From contig DATNMW010000223.1 of the NCBI GenBank assembly GCA_035602155.1, forward strand, positions 1 to 30,341: a DNA stretch of 30,341 nucleotides, given 5' to 3'. Shown piece after piece: positions 14,070-21,049 of this stretch (its first letter is position 1; each line of letters opens with the position of its first letter). The notes beneath the pieces are model-generated. The model had not been told where the DNA came from and ran no database searches. It saw only the letters and a program-made list of their open reading frames with translations. The stretch is from Bog-159 sp035602155. GTDB taxonomy: Bacteria > Acidobacteriota > Terriglobia > Bryobacterales > Bryobacteraceae. The translations under genes were made by a program, and so were the position numbers.

Positions 14070-14982
14070 AACTCGAAATTCCTAGCCATCGCGTTGACGA
14101 TCGGAATGGCTCCCGCATGCCTCGCGCAGGCCGGCGGCGATCGGAATTTGCGACGCGAGTCCGCATTCGCCTGCGACCGCGCAGCGCTGAACCCCGCGGC
14201 CAGAACGCGGCACTTCAAGGAATTGGGTCCGGCGCTGCGCGCTGCGCGCTGCGCACCAACGAATCCGAGAACTGCCCGATGGGTTTGAGTTCGGGTTTCC
14301 GGGCGACACAGCAACGTTCCGGCTGGCGGCGGAATGGGCCGAGGGCGAGCACCTGTGTTGTCCATTTTTCGACATCGATCTGCGGCTGGAGCGGGAAGGC
14401 GGCCTGCTCTGGCTGCGCCTGACTGGCAGGGATGGCGTGAAGCAATTCATCAGAGCCGACTTTGCGGGATGGTTTCCACAATGGCTCAAGTTCGTGCCGG
14501 CTTCGGACCCGCCTTCCTTCGGCCAGGCATTCGACAGTTGGGTATCCAGGATCGAGGCGCTCGTGGTACCGGCCGCCGACGCGATGCCGGACTCCTTGTA
14601 TTCCTTCGCGCCGGGCGGGATCGGGTTCAAGGCGTGCGGACGTTCGCGGAGCAGGTGGAACACCTGGCCGCCAACAACTATCAAATGGCTGCGCCGGCGG
14701 CGGGCGAGCAAGCACCAGCCGGTACCCGGAACGAAAGCGCGCCGGACGCGGTGCGTACCAAAGGCGATATCGTCGCCTACCTGAAAGGTTCATTCGCCAT
14801 GCTGCACAGGGCTGCCGCCGCCATCGACGAACACAAACTCAGCGAGGAGGTCGCGGTTAATGGATGGGAGGAATACGCGCCCCTATCTGCTGATCGACTC
14901 GCTGGCGCATTCCTCCAATCACTACGGTCAAATGGTGGAATATCTGCGCATGAACGGCATCGTGCCGCCCGCCGGCCGATAA
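14070..14982 (+). pseudogene. Frameshifted exported protein with CCPFF-type domain and DinB domain
   Basis: Frames must be joined to read it. A signal-peptide-like start (FLAIALTIGMAPACLAQ) is followed by FACDRAAL and RHFKELGPALRAA (frame to about 14240). Next comes a frame with ELPDGFEFGFPGD, EGEHLCCPFFDIDL and LLWLRLTGRDGVKQFI, a short domain often found near MerR genes. The same frame runs into a DinB-like four-helix start (PAADAMPDSLYSFAPGG). At about 14632 one base is missing and the frame moves to GVRTFAEQVEHLAANNYQ, returning at about 14868 to RNTRPYLLIDSLAHSSNHYG and MVEYLRMNGIVPPAGR-stop (TAA 14980-14982). DinB proteins carry metal-dependent thiol chemistry. Downstream of the MerR-type promoter, so probably its target. 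Whether this was one fused gene or two adjacent genes is unclear. Confidence 0.65.
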
Positions 14983-15109
14983 ATGGATTAACCCAAGCGC
15001 TTTCAATAACCTACCGCCAAATTGAGGCCGATTGCCGTAAATCCTCCGTTCAACACCTGGACTTGCCATACAACCAAGGAAATCAACAGTTTGATGGCTG
15101 CCGGTGGTA

Positions 15110-15134
15110 ACGGTTAACCGTCTTTAACTATACT
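15110..15134 (+). promoter_or_regulatory. Candidate promoter with palindromic operator upstream of the radical SAM gene
   Basis: A perfect 12-bp palindrome ACGGTTAACCGT at 15110-15121, then -10-like TATACT at 15129-15134, about 110 bp before the start codon. No good -35 hexamer at standard spacing: the palindrome occupies that zone, as in activator-dependent promoters. Confidence 0.45.
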
Positions 15135-15241
15135 GGTGGGAATCGAGCACGCGGCGACGCCGTGCTGCGTGAGCGCGTTTATCTTAAACCGGTGCGGTTG
15201 CAGGGAGATTGTGCTCGCAACCCAAGAGGAGTTCAAAACGG

Positions 15242-17365
15242 ATGCACAAGCCGATTAAGTATGTGGAAAAAGCCTTGACCTACGCGGCGCAAGCGGCGTG
15301 GACCGTTTTCGATAAAGCCAATCAAATCAAACAGAACCCGTCGTTCACGCCCAATTGGTCGGAAAAGCCGCTACTGAAGTCGTATCAGAAGACGAAGCCC
15401 CCGCTGGGTTGGCCGCGCGAGACCGACTCGCTTTGCCCGCGTTGCGTTCCCGAGGCCCGCGAGGAGATTCTAAGCGGCAAGAAACCGCTCTCCGCGCTGA
15501 TGAACGAAAAAGTGGGCGAGATCAAAGCCAAAGTGATCGAGCGCGACGGCAAAATCCTGATGGTGAAGGATTGCCCGATTCACGGCCATTTCGAGGACGT
15601 GATGTCGATCGACACGGCGTTCTTCAAACACTTGGAAGAGTGCTTCCCAGGCCGCGACATCCGCGCCCATAGCGATTCGCACCTGCATCATCACGGTACC
15701 AGCACCATCACGCACGGGCGCGGCTCGGTGCTGACGATCGACCTGACCAACCGCTGCAACATGATGTGCGATCCGTGTTTTATGGACGCCAACCAGGTCG
15801 GCTTCGTACACGAGCTCAGTTGGGAAGACATTCAGACGCTGCTCGACAACGCCATCTCCATCAAGCCGAAGCGCCAGATGTCGGTGCAGTTCTCCGGCGG
15901 CGAGCCCACCATTTCGCCGTATTTCCTGGATGCGGTATCGTACGCGCGCAAGGTCGGCTATACCAGCGTGCAGGCGGCCACCAACGGCATCGAGTTTGCG
16001 AAGAGTCCGGAATTTTGCCGTAAGGCCGCGGACGCCGGTCTGCGTTATGCGTACCTGCAGTTCGATGGCATCGGCAACGCGGCGAATTCCCACCGCAAGG
16101 TTGGCAACCTATTCGACGTGAAACTGCGCGCGATTGAAAACCTGTATACGAACGGCGTGGATATCGTGCCGGTGATCACGCTGATCAACGGCATCAACAA
16201 CGAGCAGGTGGGCCGCGTGATCCAGTTTGCGCTGGACAATCCCAAGCGAATTCCGTTCCTTTCGTTCCAGCCGGTTTCCTTTACGGGCCGCGACGAGGCC
16301 GTCACCGACGAACGGCGCATGGCCCAGCGCTACACGCTGGCGCACTTGGCGCACGACGTGAAAGACCAGATGGGTTTGGGCGAACCCGCCCGCGACTGGT
16401 TCCCGCTGTCCTTTATCAGCACCTTCTCCGATTGGTCCGACCTGGTGCATGGGCCGGATTATCAATGGGGCCAGTTGAGCTGCGGATGCCATCCGAACTG
16501 CGGCGTCGGCATGGCCGTGATGGTGGATAAGCTGACCGGCGAATCGGCGCCGGTGACCTCGTTCTGGAACGCGGATCAGTTGGCCAAGGATGTTGCGCGG
16601 GTGAACGACGCGGCGCGCGGCAAGTGGCTGTCGATTATCGGCATGGCGCTGGCCACGGCGCGCAACTACGATCCCTTCAAGTCGCCCACGCATTTCAAGT
16701 TGAGCGACCTGATGAAGAAGCTGGACAAGACCTTCGGCGCCACCGGCAAGAACTACGGCAAAGTTGGTTCGGACCGCACCATGCAGGATATCGAGAAGCG
16801 CCGCCAGGACCGCTGGAACTTCCTGCTGATCGCGGGTATGTGGTTCCAGGATCTGTTCAACTACGATTTCCGTCGCACCGAGCAGTGCATCATCCCATAC
16901 GCCACGCAGGAAGGCGAAATTTCGTTCTGCGCTTACAACACGGGTATTGGCTGGCGCAACATCATCGAGAAGATGCACATGACCGCTACGCTGACCAAGT
17001 GGTATGAAGAACACGGCCGGCACGAGATTTTCGCGGGAGGAAAGAAGGTGGCGATGCAGAGCGCGGACCACTCCATGGTGCTCCGCGATGGCATCATCAC
17101 CAACGAAGTGCAGCACGATCTGGACAAGCTGGGGATCGCCAAGAACTCCGGCGAAGAGAAGCTGCGCGCGCGGGCGGCGAAGATCAAGCAGGACGAAGAG
17201 AACGCGCGCATGGCGAAGCTGTATCGCCAGCACGTGCTGAAGGAGCAGCCCACGCCCGATCTGGTGCCGCTGGGATCGATTCAGTTGGCGCCGAGGGTGG
17301 CGGCGAAACCCGCGCTAGTCGAGCGCGTCGAAGAGCGGGAAGAAGTCGGATCTTTTGGGGATTAG
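15242..17365 (+). CDS. Tes/Mss-like radical SAM protein, candidate membrane-spanning-lipid synthase
   Basis: A 707-residue radical SAM enzyme. An N-terminal metal-binding region has C65-PR-C68 and CPIHGHF (C111, H114). The radical SAM cluster motif is C172-x3-C176-x2-C179 in LTNRCNMMCDPCFMDANQVG, and the SAM-binding GGEP lies at 219-222. Further Cys occur in LSCGCHPNCGVG and later. This order (zinc-ribbon-like CPxC...CPxHG, then CNxxCxxC, long C-terminus) is that of tetraether lipid synthase Tes and its bacterial homologues, which join two fatty-acyl or isoprenoid tails by a C-C bond; acidobacteria make iso-diabolic acid and branched GDGT lipids this way. Function by homology of architecture only. 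The ATG at 15242 follows a GAGGAG site at about 14 nt. Monocistronic; ends 19 bp from the convergent vapC remnant. Confidence 0.75.
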   Translation: MHKPIKYVEKALTYAAQAAWTVFDKANQIKQNPSFTPNWSEKPLLKSYQKTKPPLGWPRETDSLCPRCVPEAREEILSGKKPLSALMNEKVGEIKAKVIERDGKILMVKDCPIHGHFEDVMSIDTAFFKHLEECFPGRDIRAHSDSHLHHHGTSTITHGRGSVLTIDLTNRCNMMCDPCFMDANQVGFVHELSWEDIQTLLDNAISIKPKRQMSVQFSGGEPTISPYFLDAVSYARKVGYTSVQAATNGIEFAKSPEFCRKAADAGLRYAYLQFDGIGNAANSHRKVGNLFDVKLRAIENLYTNGVDIVPVITLINGINNEQVGRVIQFALDNPKRIPFLSFQPVSFTGRDEAVTDERRMAQRYTLAHLAHDVKDQMGLGEPARDWFPLSFISTFSDWSDLVHGPDYQWGQLSCGCHPNCGVGMAVMVDKLTGESAPVTSFWNADQLAKDVARVNDAARGKWLSIIGMALATARNYDPFKSPTHFKLSDLMKKLDKTFGATGKNYGKVGSDRTMQDIEKRRQDRWNFLLIAGMWFQDLFNYDFRRTEQCIIPYATQEGEISFCAYNTGIGWRNIIEKMHMTATLTKWYEEHGRHEIFAGGKKVAMQSADHSMVLRDGIITNEVQHDLDKLGIAKNSGEEKLRARAAKIKQDEENARMAKLYRQHVLKEQPTPDLVPLGSIQLAPRVAAKPALVERVEEREEVGSFGD

Positions 17366-17384
17366 TGCTCGGGACTGCCCGGCA

Positions 17385-17747
17385 TTACGAGGAAAATCGC
17401 GCCAGCTTCGAGGTTCGGATTGGTGCGTCTCTGGTGACCAGTGGGACGTCGTGGGCCAAGTTGGAGGCGGCGATGATTTCGTCCGCAGGATCGGAGTGGA
17501 AATCCAACGCGCGCAGCTTCAGGCAAACATCGCGAGTAATTGGCCAGATCTGCACGCGACTCAGGGACTCGATGAGCGGCGGGTGGTCCAGCCCAAACCC
17601 GATGCGTTTTCGAGCATAGAGCATTTCGATTTCCCAGAGTACGATGTCTGAAATGCCCCAGTCGTCCCCAGTCAGGACGTTCCGTTAGGCTTGCGTCAAC
17701 AAACCACCGACTGCATGGATCGGGATGTGGGTATCAAGATTCTGCAT
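17385..17747 (-). pseudogene. vapC-like PIN-domain toxin with in-frame stop
   Basis: The frame starts at the ATG at 17747, overlapping the antitoxin end (MQNLDTHIPIHAVGG, with the first PIN aspartate in LDTH). A TAA at 17687-17685 interrupts codon 21. After it the same frame continues with family sequence (DDWGISDIVLWEIEMLY, then LRALDFHSDPADEIIAAS and VPLVTRDAPI), holding the other acidic PIN residues. PIN toxins cut RNA; here the toxin is probably inactive, since re-initiation at 17624 would lose the first active-site Asp. Confidence 0.8.
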
Positions 17748-17955
17748 CCCACTTGATCCCAGCCGTGAATAGGTCGTCGCTTGGATCGATCACGATCTCC
17801 GGAACGCTCCCGATCAGATTAGCACAGGACTCGCGTACTGGCGTCAGTTTGGCAACCGGGTGGCCGTGGTTTGTAATAAGGATGCCATCGGCCGGCAGAT
17901 CGTCCATCAACGCCAGGCACTTCTGCCCGAACTCTCTGACGTTTATCTCTTGCAC
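17734..17955 (-). CDS. Phd/VapB-type antitoxin
   Basis: A 73-residue antitoxin of the Phd/YefM fold: MQEINVREFGQKCLALMDDL is the DNA-binding N-terminal half, and ILITNHGHPVAKLTPV is the family's conserved strand region. The C-terminal tail (DLFTAGIKWDAES) would bind the PIN toxin. Overlaps the vapC start by 14 nt. Intact although its toxin is interrupted. Confidence 0.82.
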   Translation of the reverse strand: MQEINVREFGQKCLALMDDLPADGILITNHGHPVAKLTPVRESCANLIGSVPEIVIDPSDDLFTAGIKWDAES

Positions 17956-18134
17956 CAGTATATTCTACCTCTAGAGGAAGGCAATTCCCACCTAGCGGCT
18001 GCATCGGATCGATCCGTGTGGCGCGTAGGCGCGCGTGCTTCCGCCGATGAACTGGTGTGGCCGACGTGAAGATGGCCGTATTCGCGCGAATGCCGAGCGC
18101 CAACGGGATCGCCCAAAAAATACGCCACGTCCTA
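17956..18134 (-). pseudogene. Scrap of an FtsX/MacB-type permease gene
   Basis: No intact gene. Minus-strand translation around 18062-18115 gives PLALGIRANTAIFTS, nearly the signature LTLALGIGANTAIFS of the large acidobacterial ABC permeases. Neighbouring residues do not match, so only a short fragment survives. Confidence 0.45.
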
Positions 18135-18223
18135 CCGCGCGTGCCCCGTGGCCTCCAATCAAGGCCCGCACCCCATCTGGTAGTTCTCCCGAATCCGGCG
18201 CACCGCCGCGGGAATGGTGTACG
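18115..18223 (-). repeat. Diverged copy of the 3' end of the FkbM gene
   Basis: About 90-110 bp closely resemble 18290-18397, the 3' end of the adjacent methyltransferase gene: shared blocks include GTGCCC..TGGCCTCCAA, CCATCTGGTA and ACCGCCG.GGGA.TGGTGTAC at a constant offset of about 174 bp. Likely remnant of a tandem paralogue. Confidence 0.75.
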
Positions 18224-18285
18224 ACGCCCTTCAGGAGCCCGATAAGGCTGCGAAATTTCGGTAACGAATTGCGCCTCCCCTGCCA

Positions 18286-19197
18286 CTACCAGAAGTACAG
18301 CACATCCGGCCGCACGTGCCCTTTGGCCTCCAAACACGGGCCGCACTCCATCTGGTAATCCGGGCGAATCTTGCGTACCGCCGCCGGGATGGTGTACTCG
18401 TCATCGGGCTTATGTTCGGTGGCGATCGCCAGCCTCGGTTTAAAACGCGCGATGGTCTCGTGCGCGCCTGCCAGCGCCGGGATTTCGGCGCCTTCGATGT
18501 CCATCTTGATAAAATCCACGCGCGGCAGCTTCAGCTCGGCGACCAGCTTGTCGATTGTGGTCAGCGGCACCAGCACGCTGGGATGCGACGAATCCGGACG
18601 CATGACCACGCTGTTGGCCGCAAAGTTGGTATCGTCCACGTTCAGTGTGAGGGTGTCGTCTTTATCCCAGACGCCTTTCGGGTAAACGATCACGCGCCCC
18701 GCGGCCGTCTCCGCGGCCAGATTGCGGCGGATGCATTCGGCGCTGGAGGGTGAGATTTCGATCGCAACGACCTTTTGCGCGCCCGCATCGAGAGACTGGC
18801 GCGTAAAATCGCCGTCACTCGCGCCGCAATCCAACACGACGTCTCCGGCGCGAATGAAGTGCTCTCCCGCGCCATAGATGTGCTGCTCCATTTCGGCAAG
18901 GTTGAACGGCAGCACGTAACGGTTGCCTTTGGGGATCCAAAACTGGCCCTTGGGCGTGCTCCACAACTCCAGGCCGCTCTCTTCCTTTAGCAGGTGGCTG
19001 CCGGCCAGGATGCGGTCCTTGATGCGGGTCTTCTCGTCCACATTGGCCTTGGATTGGACGGCGTGCGACATGGGGCAAACGGGGCTATGGCCGGCGACCA
19101 CCAGCGCCCACAGCCTGACGGGGGGAAAGATGAAGTACGCCGCCACCCCGGCGGCGGCTAGCATGGCGAAGGAAAGAGCGATACGGGAAGTCTTCAC
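18286..19197 (-). CDS. Membrane-anchored FkbM-family methyltransferase
   Basis: A 303-residue SAM-dependent methyltransferase. An N-terminal hydrophobic segment (residues about 7-36) acts as anchor or signal, so the catalytic part may lie outside the cytoplasm or on the membrane. SAM motif I is VVLDCGASDGDFT (120-132) with the acidic loop VVAIEISP (143-150). The FkbM hallmark DFIKMDIEGAEIPAL lies near 237-251. FkbM enzymes O-methylate sugars or polyketides; the substrate is unknown. The start at 19197 is only 17 bp from the divergent SDR start, so both promoters must overlap the opposite gene. The 3' end has a diverged copy just downstream. Confidence 0.85.
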   Translation of the reverse strand: MKTSRIALSFAMLAAAGVAAYFIFPPVRLWALVVAGHSPVCPMSHAVQSKANVDEKTRIKDRILAGSHLLKEESGLELWSTPKGQFWIPKGNRYVLPFNLAEMEQHIYGAGEHFIRAGDVVLDCGASDGDFTRQSLDAGAQKVVAIEISPSSAECIRRNLAAETAAGRVIVYPKGVWDKDDTLTLNVDDTNFAANSVVMRPDSSHPSVLVPLTTIDKLVAELKLPRVDFIKMDIEGAEIPALAGAHETIARFKPRLAIATEHKPDDEYTIPAAVRKIRPDYQMECGPCLEAKGHVRPDVLYFW

Positions 19198-19214
19198 ATT
19201 GTGATAATAACCCT

Positions 19215-20045
19215 ATGAGTACACCGGCGAATCTGCCCGCCAATATAAAGGTCGTCCTGGTCACCGGAGCCTCTTCCGGAATCGGGCAGGCCATTGCCCG
19301 CCATCTCGCCGTGCGCGGTTGGCGCGTATTCGGCACCAGCCGCCACCAAGCCGCCGATTTCGAAGGCGTCGAAATGCTGGCCATGGACGTGGACGACGAC
19401 GACTCGGTGGTGCGCGCGGTGGCCGCCATTGTGGAGAAGACCGGCCGCCTGGACGCAGCGGTGAACAATGCCGGTTGGGCATTGATGGGACCGATCGAAG
19501 ACACGCCCATGGCCGACGCGCGCGCGCAGATGGAGACCAACTTCTTCGGCGTGCTGCGCGTCTGCCGGGCGGTTCTGCCCATCATGCGCGCGCAGCGAAA
19601 CGGCTGCATCGTGAACATCGGCTCGCTGGGCGGCATCTTCGGCATGCCTTTCTCGGGCATTTACAGCGCCAGCAAATTCGCGGTGGAAGGGCTGAGCGAG
19701 AGCCTGCGCCTGGAGACCCGCCGCTACGGAGTGCGCGTGGTGTTGATCGAGCCGGGCGATACGCGCAGCCAGCTCCCGCAACGCCGGCGAACGGTCCAGC
19801 CGGTCCGGCATGCGAGCGCTTACCAGGAAATCTTCGACCGTTTCCAGGCGAAGCAGGCGCAGGATGAGGCTAAAGCGCCTCCGCCGGATGGGGTGGCAGC
19901 GCTGGTCGAGCGCATCCTGCGCGATCCGCGCCCGGCCATGCGCTACACCGCCGGCATGTGGGATCAGCGGATGGTGGCGCCGCTGAAGCGCTGTCTGCCG
20001 TACAGTTGGTTCGAGCGGCTTGTGGGCGGGGCGATGGGGGTGTGA
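19215..20045 (+). CDS. Short-chain dehydrogenase/reductase (classical SDR)
   Basis: A 276-residue NAD(P)-dependent oxidoreductase. The cofactor motif TGASSGIG is at 17-24, with an Arg at 43 (GTSRHQ), which suggests NADP preference. NNAG is at 84-87, the catalytic Ser at 137 (NIGSLGG) and Tyr150-x3-Lys154 in YSASK. The C-terminal part (WFERLVGG) matches the SDR group acting on lipids, retinol-like or steroid-like substrates, but the substrate is not determinable. Its TGA overlaps the ATG of the deacetylase gene by one base (TGATG), so they form an operon. Confidence 0.9.
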   Translation: MSTPANLPANIKVVLVTGASSGIGQAIARHLAVRGWRVFGTSRHQAADFEGVEMLAMDVDDDDSVVRAVAAIVEKTGRLDAAVNNAGWALMGPIEDTPMADARAQMETNFFGVLRVCRAVLPIMRAQRNGCIVNIGSLGGIFGMPFSGIYSASKFAVEGLSESLRLETRRYGVRVVLIEPGDTRSQLPQRRRTVQPVRHASAYQEIFDRFQAKQAQDEAKAPPPDGVAALVERILRDPRPAMRYTAGMWDQRMVAPLKRCLPYSWFERLVGGAMGV

Positions 20046-21049
20046 TGCGCATAGCGCTCGCATTGCTTCTTCTGCCACTAGCGACGACCGGCGCCAACCG
20101 TAAAGTCGCCATCACCATCGACGATCTACCGCCCGGCGGCGATGGCGCAGACCGCAGTTTCGCCGGTGTTCGCAGCATGACCGAGCGGTTGCTGGCGCCC
20201 TTGCGCGAACAGAAGATTCCGGTGACAGGGTTTGTGCATCCCGGCCGCACGGAGCTTTCCGCGCCCGATCTGCGCCGCATCCTCAATCTATGGCTGGACG
20301 CGGGGGCCGACTTGGGAAATCACACCATGGTTGCAACATTGTCGCACGCGGACTTGAACCGCACTGCGGTGGCGGAGTACGAACAAGACATCCTCAAGGC
20401 GGACGCGGCTCTGCTGCCAGTGGTGGAGGCGCGCGGCAAGAGACTGGAATTCTTCCGCTACCCGATGCTGCACGCCGGACCGACCGTGGAAAGCAAGCGC
20501 ACCATTGCAGAGTTTCTGGGCGCGCACGGTTACCGCAACGCGCCGGTGACGTTCGACAACTCCGACTACATGTTCGCGGCGGCATACAATCGCCCGGAAC
20601 TACGCGCCCGCGTGATCCGGGAGTACGTGCCCTATCTGGAATCGGTGGTGGCGTTCTTCGAGGGGCGATCCGTGGAGGTTGCAGGCCGGGAATTTCCTCA
20701 GATCCTGCTGCTGCATGCCAATGAGCTGAACTCCTGGATGATGCCGGAGATTTTGGGTATGTTCCGGGGGCGCGGCTACCGGTTTGTGGCTCTCGCCGAG
20801 GCGTTGCGGGACCCCGCCTACCGGATGCGCGACAGCTACGTGGGGCCAGGCGGATTCTCATGGATCCATCGCTGGTCGATGACCAAGGGTATGCCCAATA
20901 GGGGCGAGCCGGATGAGCCCGAGTGGGTGCGGCGGGCCTTTGCGGAGGCCAGGGGGATGGGAAAAAGGGTAACATCCAACGGCGTAATAGCGTCATCTAA
21001 TAAAACCCAGGCTTTTCCTAAAGTCTCCTTTTCCCTATGTGGATTGTAA
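20045..21049 (+). CDS. NodB-type polysaccharide deacetylase
   Basis: A 334-residue exported deacetylase: short signal peptide (MRIALALLLLPLATTGA), then the NodB motif 1 ITIDDLPP (D26, D27). Motif 2 normally reads GNHTxSHxDLN; here it is GNHTMVATLSHADLN, with four extra residues between the two metal-binding His (H93, H101). Later FRYPMLHAGPTVESK and FDNSDYMFAAAY match the family, and LLHANELNS is motif 5. It removes acetyl groups from N-acetylated sugars; target unknown. Translationally coupled to the SDR upstream. The last 25 residues look like read-through, and the stop lies 13 nt inside the RND gene, so coupling may reach it. Confidence 0.85.
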   Translation: MRIALALLLLPLATTGANRKVAITIDDLPPGGDGADRSFAGVRSMTERLLAPLREQKIPVTGFVHPGRTELSAPDLRRILNLWLDAGADLGNHTMVATLSHADLNRTAVAEYEQDILKADAALLPVVEARGKRLEFFRYPMLHAGPTVESKRTIAEFLGAHGYRNAPVTFDNSDYMFAAAYNRPELRARVIREYVPYLESVVAFFEGRSVEVAGREFPQILLLHANELNSWMMPEILGMFRGRGYRFVALAEALRDPAYRMRDSYVGPGGFSWIHRWSMTKGMPNRGEPDEPEWVRRAFAEARGMGKRVTSNGVIASSNKTQAFPKVSFSLCGL

